NCBI RefSeq assembly: GCF_013343715.1
Contig: NZ_JABUNR010000002.1
Span: 248,001-312,000 of the forward strand
Source: Mesobacillus harenae
Lineage (GTDB): Bacteria > Bacillota > Bacilli > Bacillales > Cytobacillaceae
Direction of reading: 5' to 3'
Length of the DNA stretch: 64,000 bases
The translations under genes were made by a program, and so were the position numbers. This document shows positions 52,234 through 61,317 of this stretch, in pieces. Below the pieces are notes generated by a model that had not been told where the DNA came from, searched no databases, and worked only from the letters and a program-made list of their open reading frames with translations. Numbering within the stretch: the first letter of the stretch is position 1; the number at the start of each line of letters is the position of its first letter.

Positions 52234-55143
52234 ATGAGCTTACTTAATCTTACGCGCAAAAGAAACCGGACTAATTCTAAATCAAGGCGGACTGGTTCAG
52301 CTGTTCTTACTATTCCACAGTCTCTGTCCGACCAAGCACAAATCGATTCCTACCACTCTCTATTCGTACACCATCCGGATACGATCATAACCATGGATTT
52401 AGAAGGCATAATTACAAGCTGTAATAAACATAGCGAAAGTTTAATTGGACTGTTGCCGGAGGAAATTGAGGGCCCGTTCCACCAGTTCGTTGTAGAAGAT
52501 TATCTAGCACAAGTCGTCTATCATTTTACATTGGCAGCTCAGGGGAAAGCACAAAACTACTATTGCCAGGCAATCCATAGAGATGGCCACATTGTTGATC
52601 TGAGCGTTACAAGCATTCCCATGTATACAGATGGCAAGATCACTGGTGTTTACGGAATTATTAAAGATATAACCGAGAGAAAAGACAAAAACCGTGAATT
52701 GACAAATATGAAAAACAGCCTGAACCGCGCCCAGGAGGTTGCCAATATCGGCAGCTGGGAATATGACATAAAGTCAGGCAAGGTGTTTTGCTCAGAACAA
52801 ACACACCGCATAATGGGTGTGCCTTTGGAAGCGGAGTTAACAAACGGTTTTTTGGATATGGTACATCCAAAGGATTTGGATCGCCTGAATAAAACCTTTA
52901 GTGAAGCTTGTACTTCAGCGACAGGGATTGTTACTGAATTTTATATTATTCGTCAAGATAGCACAGAAAGATTCATCAACTTAAAAGCAGATTTTATTTT
53001 GGATGATAGTGGACAAGCAGCTCGATTAATTGGCACGTTCCATGATATTACTGAACATAAGCTGGCTGAACAACGGCTAATGGAGAATCAAAAGCAGTTA
53101 AGAACGATTTCAGATGCGTTTGATGTAGGGATAAGGTCTCTCGACTTCCGTACTAATACGTTGGTTTATGCTTCCTCCGGAATGGAACCATTATTTGGAG
53201 TTCACCCTACCGAACTGCTGGGTATGAGCTTGAAATGGACGGATTATATCCATCCTGATGATGTAGAAAATTTCAACAAGCACTTTGAAGGGTTAGCCTC
53301 AGGTGTTCCTGCACAGCTGCAGTATAGGATTTATGATAAATTCGGAAACATTAAATGGGTCGACGACCGGCTCTTCCCTTCTCTTGATTCTTCAGGAGAT
53401 TTGATCCGGGTTGATGGTCTAATGACTGATATACATGAACAGAAGCTGCATGAAGAGAAAATTAATTTTTACGCCTATCATGACTATTTAACCGGTCTGC
53501 CTAACAGACATATGTACGAAGAAGAGCTAAGAGATCTAATTAGGCTTGGCAAAAACTTCGCTCTGCTTTTTTTGGATATGGATCGCTTCAAATTTGTAAA
53601 TGATACACTAGGCCATTCTATTGGGGATGAACTTTTAAAAGCACTGTCAAAAAGGCTTGCAACACACATAACCAAGGATGATTTATTGGTTAGGCTGGGC
53701 GGAGACGAATTTGCAATTCTTCTGTCCAATTATGGAGAAGAATCAGAAGCCATCCGAATCGCCGGAGATATCATTGAAGATATTGAAAAAACATTTATGA
53801 TCGAAGACTACGAATTGCACATAACAACGAGTATTGGGATTGGGTTCTTTCCTCAGGATGGACAGACGGTTAAAGAGTTAACTGCTAATGCTGATTTAGC
53901 CTTATATCGGGCCAAGGACGCAGGAAAAAACAACCTGCAGCTGTACACTCCCTCACTTAATATTGAAACTTATAAGTCCTTCCTGTTTGAAAATGACTTG
54001 CGAAAAGCGATTACAGAGGAACAATTTTTGCTTCATTTCCAGCCAAAGGTAGATCCAATAACTTCTAAGATTATTGGGGCTGAAGCGTTAATTCGCTGGA
54101 TTCATCCGGAGTGGGGAATCTTATCTCCTGGGGAATTTATTCCAATTGCAGAAGGAAGCAATTTAATCCTTGAAATTGGTGACTGGGTATTACGCTCTGT
54201 TTGCAAGCAGATCAATGAATGGCAGGCAAACGGCGTTAACCTTGTTCCGATCAGCATCAACGTCAGTCCGAAACGATTTAACAAAGGAGATCTCGCCCTC
54301 AAAGTATCGAGCATACTAGCGGAAATGAATATAGACCCTAAATGGATTGAGTTTGAAATAACGGAAACCTCTTTAATCCAGTATGAAGAAAAGGTTTTAG
54401 CAGCTATCGCCACGTTAAAAGAAATGGGCATTGCGATTTCTTTAGATGACTTTGGAACCGGATATTCCTCAATTGGCTATTTGAAAAAATTTAAAGCCGA
54501 CTATTTGAAAATTGATCGCTCTTTCATTAGCGGCATCACTCCCAACGCTGAAGACAAAGCGATCGTTAAATCAATCCTATCGCTTGCACACGGTCTTAAT
54601 ATGAAGGTAGTTGCCGAAGGAGTCGAAACGGCTGAGGAAGCTGCTTTCCTGGTTGAAAATAAATGTGACTTTATTCAAGGGTTCCTGTTCAGTAAACCAT
54701 TACAAGCTGATGACTTTGCCGGTATGCTTGCTAAAGGGACAACCCTTTTCCCAGCTGCTTTAAAAGCAGAATCGAGACCAGCCGAAAACAGACGAGAATA
54801 CTTTAGGATCCAATTGCCGGAACCACTAGATTCCTTAATGACGATTGTTAAAATCAATGGAAAAACTATTCGACTTGGAAAGACGAAGGTTGAAATAGAT
54901 GATATTGGCTTAGGGGGCCTAAGATTTAACTCATCTTTAAAAATCCCAGAGTCCAAGGACTTCTTATTGCGGTTTGAATTTGAAGTACTAGAGAATCCCT
55001 TTACTTTCGAAGGTAACGTGGCGTGGAAACAAACATTAAATGACGATCTTCAACAATATGGAGTCGAATTTAACATCACCGAAAAAGAACGCGAAAACCT
55101 AGCCGCCACACTCAATAAACTCGCAATCAAAGTTCGCAAATAA
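52234..55143 (+). CDS. PAS-PAS-PAS-GGDEF-EAL-PilZ c-di-GMP protein, 969 aa
   Basis: Cytoplasmic multidomain enzyme. Three PAS domains (about 40-150, 155-280, 290-405) precede a GGDEF domain with intact GGDEF at 489-493 (inhibitory RxxD arginine replaced) and an EAL domain (about 580-830) with E617-A-L and the QPKVDPIT and DDFGTGYSS motifs. The C-terminus is PilZ (about 850-965) with the RxxxR motif in NRREYFR; its second motif reads DIGLGG instead of D-x-S-x-x-G. All enzymatic motifs look active. A PilZ fused behind EAL could give product feedback. Directly coupled to the Spo0E-like gene. Confidence 0.92.
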   Translation: MSLLNLTRKRNRTNSKSRRTGSAVLTIPQSLSDQAQIDSYHSLFVHHPDTIITMDLEGIITSCNKHSESLIGLLPEEIEGPFHQFVVEDYLAQVVYHFTLAAQGKAQNYYCQAIHRDGHIVDLSVTSIPMYTDGKITGVYGIIKDITERKDKNRELTNMKNSLNRAQEVANIGSWEYDIKSGKVFCSEQTHRIMGVPLEAELTNGFLDMVHPKDLDRLNKTFSEACTSATGIVTEFYIIRQDSTERFINLKADFILDDSGQAARLIGTFHDITEHKLAEQRLMENQKQLRTISDAFDVGIRSLDFRTNTLVYASSGMEPLFGVHPTELLGMSLKWTDYIHPDDVENFNKHFEGLASGVPAQLQYRIYDKFGNIKWVDDRLFPSLDSSGDLIRVDGLMTDIHEQKLHEEKINFYAYHDYLTGLPNRHMYEEELRDLIRLGKNFALLFLDMDRFKFVNDTLGHSIGDELLKALSKRLATHITKDDLLVRLGGDEFAILLSNYGEESEAIRIAGDIIEDIEKTFMIEDYELHITTSIGIGFFPQDGQTVKELTANADLALYRAKDAGKNNLQLYTPSLNIETYKSFLFENDLRKAITEEQFLLHFQPKVDPITSKIIGAEALIRWIHPEWGILSPGEFIPIAEGSNLILEIGDWVLRSVCKQINEWQANGVNLVPISINVSPKRFNKGDLALKVSSILAEMNIDPKWIEFEITETSLIQYEEKVLAAIATLKEMGIAISLDDFGTGYSSIGYLKKFKADYLKIDRSFISGITPNAEDKAIVKSILSLAHGLNMKVVAEGVETAEEAAFLVENKCDFIQGFLFSKPLQADDFAGMLAKGTTLFPAALKAESRPAENRREYFRIQLPEPLDSLMTIVKINGKTIRLGKTKVEIDDIGLGGLRFNSSLKIPESKDFLLRFEFEVLENPFTFEGNVAWKQTLNDDLQQYGVEFNITEKERENLAATLNKLAIKVRK

Positions 55144-55192
55144 AAGGTGACAGGCACCATCCAGAAAACTGGATGGTGCCTGTCACCTTTTC
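55142..55192. terminator. Bidirectional terminator formed by two inverted GGTGACAGGCACC elements
   Basis: AAAAGGTGACAGGCACCAT... (55142-55164) is perfectly complementary to the second arm ending at 55191, loop AAAA, with Ts on both sides. It separates two convergent genes and is built from the dispersed element. Confidence 0.85.
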
Positions 55193-55196
55193 ATTT

Positions 55197-55817
55197 TTAG
55201 ATTAGCTCTTTTATTTTTTGGCTTGCGGTTTTTGGGTTGCTGCTGGCTGTGATTGCGCTGCCGACGATGGCAATGTCGACTGGTGTTTCTTTTAATGCTC
55301 CGATTGTTTGTTCAGAGATTCCCCCAGCGATTGCCACCTGGATGCCTTCAAGTCCTTCCACTAGCTGGTAGAGGGATGGGTCGGCTAATCCGCCTTCCTT
55401 TTGCATGTCCTTCCCAACGTGGAGACAAAATAAATCGACTCCAAGCTTGTGAAGCTCTTCTACCCGTTCCTTCTCAGTAATCCCAAGCAGATCAATCATA
55501 ATCTTCTTATTGTAATCCCGTGCTGCCTTGAGCGTTTCCGTCACGGTTCCATTGTATGAAAAACCCATTACAGTAATAATATCAGCGCCTGCCTCGAAGG
55601 CCTGAATAGCTTCATGCTTCCCGGCATCGCATGTTTTCATATCGGCAACAATCGTTTTTTCTGGGTATTTCTTTTTCAGTTTTCGTACAATCTCCATGCC
55701 GTACTCTTTAATGACACCAGTTCCAATCTCAATCCAATCTATCTGATCTACAGTCTCTTCAACAATATGAAAGCATGCTTCCTCTGTCAGACGGTCTAAA
55801 GCCAATTGTATCTTCAT
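55197..55817 (-). CDS. hxlA: 3-hexulose-6-phosphate synthase, 206 aa
   Basis: Orotidine-phosphate-decarboxylase-superfamily aldolase that joins formaldehyde and ribulose-5-phosphate (or runs in reverse). Sequence: IQLALDRLT at the start, VADMKTCDAGKHEA with active-site acidic/lysine residues, and AIAGGISEQT near the end. The relative UlaD (3-keto-L-gulonate-6-phosphate decarboxylase) is an alternative. It is last in the sugar-acid operon, after an intrinsic terminator. Partner isomerase is at 63376, seven genes away. Confidence 0.85.
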   Translation of the reverse strand: MKIQLALDRLTEEACFHIVEETVDQIDWIEIGTGVIKEYGMEIVRKLKKKYPEKTIVADMKTCDAGKHEAIQAFEAGADIITVMGFSYNGTVTETLKAARDYNKKIMIDLLGITEKERVEELHKLGVDLFCLHVGKDMQKEGGLADPSLYQLVEGLEGIQVAIAGGISEQTIGALKETPVDIAIVGSAITASSNPKTASQKIKELI

Positions 55818-55857
55818 GATTGCCTCCTTGCCTGAAATTAGATTTCCCTTTTAAAAA

Positions 55858-55886
55858 GGAAAAACCACAGGAAATTCTCCTATGGA
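55858..55886 (-). terminator. Attenuator-like terminator before hxlA
   Basis: CCATAGGA / TCCTGTGG with GAAT loop and TTTTTCC, between the SDR gene and hxlA; suggests hxlA is expressed at a reduced or separate level. Confidence 0.65.
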
Positions 55887-55903
55887 TCTTGCCTTTATTA
55901 CTA

Positions 55904-56740
55904 TTAAACTCCTGAATAAGCCATAAATCCGCCATCAACTGGAACAGTGATGCCTGTTATGAAACGGGAATAGTCTGGATCAACAAGCCACAGCAAAGCA
56001 CCAATTAAATCGGTTGGTTCACCAAAACGTTTCATCGGTGTGTTTGTCAAAATCTTTTGGGCTCTTGCAGTAGGTGTGCCGTCTTCGTTCTGAAGCAGCT
56101 TTTCATTTTGAGTTGTCAGGAAGAATCCTGGTGCAATTGCATTAACACGAAGACCAGTTTCTGCAAAATGAACAGCCATCCACATCGTGAAATTGTTAAT
56201 TGCCGATTTAGCCGCACTATAGGCCGGAACCTTTGTCATTGGTGAGTAAGCACTCATTGAAGATACGTTGATGATAACAGGCGCCTCCTTCTTAAGCAGC
56301 TCCTGACCAAAAACTTGGCTAGCCATAAACGATCCGGTAAAATTGCTAGCAAAAACCTGAGAGAATCCACTTTCATCCAAATCAAAGAATGATTTCCCTG
56401 TACTGTTTTCATCATAGGTCTCAGCTGCTGTAATGGCGTCGGGATGGTTCCCGCCTGCACCATTGATTAAAATATCGATTCCGCCAAATGCATCCATTAC
56501 AGTCTTTCTTGCATTTTCAAGCGAAGCTCGGTCAAGTACATCTGCTGCAACAGCCAGAGCTGACCCTCCTGCATTTTTAATTTCTGAAGCAACCACTTCG
56601 CCTTTTTCAGCTGTACGGTTAAGAATCGCAACGTTTACGCCTTGGCGTGCCAGTTCACGTGCCATTTCTGAACAAAGAACGCCGCTGCCGCCTGTAATTA
56701 CTGCTGTTTTTCCTTTTAAATTTTCATGAATTGGGAACAT
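55904..56740 (-). CDS. uxuB: SDR oxidoreductase, UxuB/YjmF-like D-mannonate oxidoreductase, 278 aa
   Basis: Short-chain dehydrogenase, NAD(P)-dependent. [15 protein letters not shown] (TGxxxGxG-like) binds the cofactor, NGAGGNHP is conserved, the catalytic serine is in NVSSMSAY and the YSAAK pair is present. Context beside mannonate dehydratase and KDG aldolase matches B. subtilis yjmF, predicted to reduce fructuronate to mannonate. The substrate is inferred from the neighbourhood. Confidence 0.82.
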   Translation of the reverse strand: MFPIHENLKGKTAVITGGSGVLCSEMARELARQGVNVAILNRTAEKGEVVASEIKNAGGSALAVAADVLDRASLENARKTVMDAFGGIDILINGAGGNHPDAITAAETYDENSTGKSFFDLDESGFSQVFASNFTGSFMASQVFGQELLKKEAPVIINVSSMSAYSPMTKVPAYSAAKSAINNFTMWMAVHFAETGLRVNAIAPGFFLTTQNEKLLQNEDGTPTARAQKILTNTPMKRFGEPTDLIGALLWLVDPDYSRFITGITVPVDGGFMAYSGV

Positions 56741-56755
56741 CTTGATTCCTCCTTT

Positions 56756-57811
56756 TTAAGATTGGTAAGCATCCCATAGGCCATGTAAATACATGATTCC
56801 TAACGCTCTGTCGTATAATCCGTAACCAGGCCTGCATTTTTCATTCCAAAGGTGACGTCCGTGATCAGGGCGTACATAGCCGTCATACTGAATATCGGAT
56901 AATTCCTTCACGACCCTTTTAAGATCAATGGATCCGTCAGCGGTTAAATGGGAGGTTTCGATGAAGTCGCCATTCTCATAAATCTTAACGTTTCGGATGT
57001 GTGCAAACGGTGACCGGCCAGCAAACTCAGCAGCGAGCGCTACCATGTCATTATCCGGATTTGCCCCAAGCGAGCCCGTGCAGAATGTAATACCGTTTGA
57101 TGGTGAATCAGATATCCCAAGGAGTTTCTCTAAGCTGTTTCTTCCTGTCATGATGCGTGGCAGTCCGAAGATGGACCAAGGCGGATCATCCGGATGAATC
57201 GCCATTTTAATCCCAGCCTGCTCCGCTACTGGCAGAATCTCTTGAAGGAAGTAACCAAGGTTCTCCCATAGATCGTCTTCCGTCACATTTTCATAAGCAG
57301 CAAACAATTCTTTAATTTGAGCCATTTTTTCCGGTTCCCAGCCAGGCAGCGTTAAGTTACCTGCTGAAGAAATCGTATCAACAAGCTCTTGGGGGTCTAA
57401 GTTTTCCACTTTAGCTTTTTCATAAAATAGCGCAGTTGAACCATCTGGAAGTTCTTTAAATAGGTCGGTACGCGTCCAGTCAAAAATCGGCATGAAATTA
57501 TAGCAAATGACCTTAACTCCATATTCACCAAGATGACGAATCGTTTGTTTGTAGTTCTCGATGTAGCGGTCCCTGTCTTCATTGCCAAGCTTGATTGCTT
57601 CATGGATATTCACACTTTCAACAACATCACCATGAAAGCCATAAGACTGGATATACTTCATTTCAGCTTCGATTTCAGCCTTTTCCCATAACTCCCCAAC
57701 CGGTTTCTGGTGCAGTCCCCAGACAATACCCTTTACACCGGGAATCTGTTTAACCTGTTCAAGCGTTACCGTGTCATTGCCTCGACCGTACCAGCGGAAT
57801 GTCATATTCAT
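56756..57811 (-). CDS. uxuA: Mannonate dehydratase, 351 aa
   Basis: Dehydrates D-mannonate to 2-keto-3-deoxygluconate. Family features: FRWYGRGNDTVTL at the start, GIVWGLHQKPVGELW, ICYNFMPIFDWTRTD, MAIHPDDPPWSIFGLPRI, FCTGSLGANPDND and YVRPDHGRHLW, including the metal-binding histidines. Length normal. ATG overlaps the stop of the aldolase gene by one base, so translation is coupled. Confidence 0.95.
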   Translation of the reverse strand: MNMTFRWYGRGNDTVTLEQVKQIPGVKGIVWGLHQKPVGELWEKAEIEAEMKYIQSYGFHGDVVESVNIHEAIKLGNEDRDRYIENYKQTIRHLGEYGVKVICYNFMPIFDWTRTDLFKELPDGSTALFYEKAKVENLDPQELVDTISSAGNLTLPGWEPEKMAQIKELFAAYENVTEDDLWENLGYFLQEILPVAEQAGIKMAIHPDDPPWSIFGLPRIMTGRNSLEKLLGISDSPSNGITFCTGSLGANPDNDMVALAAEFAGRSPFAHIRNVKIYENGDFIETSHLTADGSIDLKRVVKELSDIQYDGYVRPDHGRHLWNEKCRPGYGLYDRALGIMYLHGLWDAYQS

Positions 57812-58440
57812 TATCGTTCACCGCTAACTGTATCAGTATATTTTTGGCAAAGCTCTTGTACAGCTGCTTTGCCGCCTGAACGGTAGGCCTTATTTAGATC
57901 GCTTCCGATGCCAGCAGCAACTGCCCCTGCATTGAGCCAATCATTTACATTATTAAGATTCACTCCGCCTGTAGGCATAACCTTAACGTTTGGCAGCGGT
58001 CCATTAACCGCACCAATGAAGGAAGGATCAAAACGGTTGGCTGGGAATAGCTTGACGATATCACAGCCGCTTTCAAGAGCCGTCACGATTTCAGTTATTG
58101 TCATGCAGCCTGGCAAATAGGCAACGCTGTACCGATTGCACAATACCGCTATTTCCTTGTTGAAATGCGGGCTTACAACAAACTTCGCTCCACTTAAAAT
58201 GGCATGACGGGCTGTTTCTGGATCAAGGACTGTTCCAGCGCCTAAAACGGCATCTGATCCCTTTAATGCTTCAAATACCTTTGCAATATCTGGAGTCGTA
58301 TAGGTTAACTCAATCGCCCGAAATCCGCCGCTGATGGCACCTTCAGAAATTGCGATCGCTTCATCTGCATCCGCTCCCCTGACAACAGCCACTACCTTTG
58401 ATTCGACTAATTCATTTAAAACTTCTATTTTAATATTCAT
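57811..58440 (-). CDS. kdgA: KDPG/KDG aldolase (4-hydroxy-2-oxoglutarate aldolase), 209 aa
   Basis: Class I aldolase splitting 2-keto-3-deoxy-6-phosphogluconate into pyruvate and glyceraldehyde-3-phosphate. The Schiff-base lysine is in CDIVKLFPANRF; VVAVVRG, AIELTYTTPD, LGAGTVLD and VMPTGGVNLNN are typical. Its substrate needs a KDG kinase, and a PfkB-like kinase lies at the operon's upstream end. Confidence 0.93.
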   Translation of the reverse strand: MNIKIEVLNELVESKVVAVVRGADADEAIAISEGAISGGFRAIELTYTTPDIAKVFEALKGSDAVLGAGTVLDPETARHAILSGAKFVVSPHFNKEIAVLCNRYSVAYLPGCMTITEIVTALESGCDIVKLFPANRFDPSFIGAVNGPLPNVKVMPTGGVNLNNVNDWLNAGAVAAGIGSDLNKAYRSGGKAAVQELCQKYTDTVSGER

Positions 58441-58451
58441 CCAATCACTCC

Positions 58452-59471
58452 TTATTCAAAAACGATAACAGCTTTACGAACCTGATCCGGATTTTTTTCG
58501 ACAAACTCAAACGCTTCCTTTACTTGCTCTAACGGAAATTGATGCGATATAAAGCCATTTGCTTTGATTTTTCTCTCGTTAAGTAAGGACACAACTTTTT
58601 CAAATTGGTTGGTTTGTAAACGCGAGCCTACAATGGTCACTTCTTTTTTTGTAATTGGCAGCTGTGAAATTGCGGACGGGCGCTCATCAAAGCCAAGCAC
58701 AACAACGGTTCCGGCTGGAGACACAAGCTCGACTCCAAGTTCAAAAGTTGACGGCAGGCATACCGCATCGATCACAACATTGGGACCTTCCCCATCCGTT
58801 ATTTCCATTACTCTGTCTCCAACAGGTTCCTTTGAAGCATTAATTGTAACATCTGCTCCATTTTCCTTTGCAAAAGCAAGGCGTTCTTCTTTTAAATCTG
58901 TAATAATGACCTTCGCACCTTGAAGCTTCGCCATTTTTAAAATACAAATCCCAATTGGACCGCTGCCTTGAATTAATACAGTGTCACCATCCTGGACTCC
59001 GCCCCGCCAAACAGCCTGGGCACCAATTGTATAAGGTTCAGCCAGCACAATTTCATCCCAATCCAGCGAGGAATCAACTGGATGAAGCTGTTTTTCCGGT
59101 AAAACGAAGGATTCGCGCATTCCGCCGTCTTCATGGACACCAAAAACAGACAGTGATTCACAAACATTTGGCCGGCCTTTACGGCAAGCATAACATTCAC
59201 CGCAGTAGCGGATCGGCTCGACAACCACATGGTCACCGACTTTTACGTTCTTTACATTTGTGCCAATTTCAACAACTTCGCCAGCGACTTCATGGCCGAC
59301 GATTCTCGGATATGTGGCAAGCGGGTTTGTACCATGGTAGATATGCATATCAGAGCCGCAAATACCGACTCGCTTTACTTTTACAAGTACATCATCGGAA
59401 TTTTTTATAACGGGTTGTTCTAATTCGAGAATTTCCAGTTCCATCGCTTTCGGGACTTGGACTGCTTTCAT
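58452..59471 (-). CDS. Zinc-dependent alcohol dehydrogenase, YjmD-like, 339 aa
   Basis: Medium-chain dehydrogenase. The catalytic zinc site has [10 protein letters not shown] and [12 protein letters not shown]; four structural-zinc cysteines lie in [16 protein letters not shown]; the Rossmann turn is [11 protein letters not shown]. subtilis YjmD occupies the equivalent place in the exu locus. It probably oxidises or reduces a sugar acid or polyol; the exact substrate is unknown. Confidence 0.87.
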   Translation of the reverse strand: MKAVQVPKAMELEILELEQPVIKNSDDVLVKVKRVGICGSDMHIYHGTNPLATYPRIVGHEVAGEVVEIGTNVKNVKVGDHVVVEPIRYCGECYACRKGRPNVCESLSVFGVHEDGGMRESFVLPEKQLHPVDSSLDWDEIVLAEPYTIGAQAVWRGGVQDGDTVLIQGSGPIGICILKMAKLQGAKVIITDLKEERLAFAKENGADVTINASKEPVGDRVMEITDGEGPNVVIDAVCLPSTFELGVELVSPAGTVVVLGFDERPSAISQLPITKKEVTIVGSRLQTNQFEKVVSLLNERKIKANGFISHQFPLEQVKEAFEFVEKNPDQVRKAVIVFE

Positions 59472-59482
59472 TTTAAAACCAC

Positions 59483-60754
59483 CTATTCAAATAGACTTGG
59501 AAGAAATAGTGAAACCTGTGGCACAAACGCCACTAGCATTAATACAATTAAACTTACCCCAAGGAAAGGCACAAGTTCTCTTGCTGTTTTTCCGATTGGA
59601 ACTTTACCAATCTGAGAAGCAACAAACAAACAGACACCGACTGGAGGGGTTACTAGGCCGATTACAAGGTTCAATACCATCATAACGCCAAACTGTACTG
59701 GGTCCATTCCTACCGAGGATGCGACCGGCATTAGCACAGGGAATAAAATAACAAGCGCTGCAATTGTTTCCATGAATGTTCCGACAAACAGCAGCAGCAA
59801 GTTAATTAACAGGATAACAACAATCGGGTTCGACGAAATGCCCAAAATCGCATCTGCAACCATTTGCGGAATTTGCTCACTGACCATAATCCAGCCAAAC
59901 AAATTGGCAAAACCGACAAGCAGCATAATGGATGCAGTCGTTGTCATAGTCGACAGCATGATACTAGGAATCTTTCTAATTGGCAATTCTTTATAAACAA
60001 AAATTCCAATCACCAATGCATATAGTGCAGCAATAATGGAAGCCTCTGTTGGTGTAAAGTAACCGCCAAGGATACCCCATAAAATGATCACTGTCATAAA
60101 CAGTGCCCAGAAGGCTCCCGTAAAGCTAGTCCAAATTTCCTTAAGTGATTTCCGTGTTCCTTTTGGATAATTCCGTTTCACAGAAATAATATAAGTTGGA
60201 ATCATTAATCCTACCCCAAGCAATAAACCAGGAAGCGCTCCTGCTAAAAACAAATCTCCAATCGAAACAGAAGCTAACGTTCCAACAATAATCATTGGCA
60301 AGGATGGAGGAATAATCGGCCCAACTGTAGAGGATGAAGCCGTTACAGCCGCAGAAAAGCCCGCTCCATAACCTTCTTTTTTCATAGCGGGAATCATGAC
60401 TGAACCGATGCTCGCAGTATCTGCTAGTGCTGTACCCGAAATTCCGGCAAAGCCCATCGATGAACCAACATTAGCAAGTCCCAGCCCACCGCGAATATGA
60501 CCCAAAATATTGTTCGCAAACTGAATGATCCGCTCAGTAATACCACCTGCGTTCATTAGGTTACCTGCAAGGATAAAGCCAGGAATACAAAGCAGGACGA
60601 ACGAGTTAAGCCCTGCAAACATTTTTTGAGGAATAATGGTAAGCGGTATCTCAGCAATAATTAAGTAAACCAAGGAAGACAAACCAAGGCTGAAAGCTAC
60701 TGGCACGCCTAGAAAAATGAGCAATATAAACGAGATGAAAAGTACGGCAGCCAT
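59483..60754 (-). CDS. TRAP transporter large permease (DctM family), 423 aa
   Basis: About 12 hydrophobic segments; typical DctM signatures [19 protein letters not shown] and [14 protein letters not shown]. Moves a sugar acid with sodium after delivery by the periplasmic-type binding protein. Start overlaps the DctQ stop by one base. Confidence 0.95.
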   Translation of the reverse strand: MAAVLFISFILLIFLGVPVAFSLGLSSLVYLIIAEIPLTIIPQKMFAGLNSFVLLCIPGFILAGNLMNAGGITERIIQFANNILGHIRGGLGLANVGSSMGFAGISGTALADTASIGSVMIPAMKKEGYGAGFSAAVTASSSTVGPIIPPSLPMIIVGTLASVSIGDLFLAGALPGLLLGVGLMIPTYIISVKRNYPKGTRKSLKEIWTSFTGAFWALFMTVIILWGILGGYFTPTEASIIAALYALVIGIFVYKELPIRKIPSIMLSTMTTTASIMLLVGFANLFGWIMVSEQIPQMVADAILGISSNPIVVILLINLLLLFVGTFMETIAALVILFPVLMPVASSVGMDPVQFGVMMVLNLVIGLVTPPVGVCLFVASQIGKVPIGKTARELVPFLGVSLIVLMLVAFVPQVSLFLPSLFE

Positions 60755-61257
60755 TATAGTTCTCCACCACCCATTTGCGAATTAAAGTCCTCTTGATCCC
60801 GTAAGAGGCGAATGATTTTAAAAATTGAATATAGAACTAAAAATAAACTCATTAAGAAAATGGACACATGAATGACAGACATTTGGAATGGCATCGTGGC
60901 TGAGGTCTGGACATTTCCGACAAGTGTAAAAGCCCATCCTTCCTTAACCATTACTAAGTTCAATCCAATGATTGCTAGGTAAATAACAATCTCATAGTAA
61001 CGCCTGAAATTATGGGACATTTTCGTTAAGATCATATCCACGTTAATGAACTCACCTTTAAGCAAAGCCAGCGGGGCTCCAAAACATATAGAATAAAGAA
61101 ATAAATATCGTGTAAGTTCTTCCGTCCAAATGGCTGTGTAAGGGAAGTACCGTGACATGATCTGAATCATGACAACAACGATAACACCGGCAAAGCTTAG
61201 AACAGTTAATATGGATAAAAGCATATCCAGCCACTTACGAACTTTCATTCGTTTCAT
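60754..61257 (-). CDS. TRAP transporter small permease (DctQ family), 167 aa
   Basis: Four helices with the DctQ motif TAIWTEELTRYLFLYSI and ALLKGEFINVDMI. It forms the membrane complex with DctM; start separated from the binding protein gene by a hairpin. Confidence 0.93.
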   Translation of the reverse strand: MKRMKVRKWLDMLLSILTVLSFAGVIVVVMIQIMSRYFPYTAIWTEELTRYLFLYSICFGAPLALLKGEFINVDMILTKMSHNFRRYYEIVIYLAIIGLNLVMVKEGWAFTLVGNVQTSATMPFQMSVIHVSIFLMSLFLVLYSIFKIIRLLRDQEDFNSQMGGGEL

Positions 61258-61271
61258 TCCTTTCTTAAGGG

Positions 61272-61310
61272 AAAGGCACGGCTGGCCAAGACGGCCAAGC
61301 TGTGCCTTTT
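61272..61310 (-). terminator. Hairpin between TRAP binding protein and permease genes
   Basis: AAAGGCAC...GGCC pairs with GGCC...GTGCCTTT. Probably an attenuator or mRNA-stability hairpin that raises expression of the binding protein over the permeases. Confidence 0.7.
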
Positions 61311-61317
61311 AAAATGA

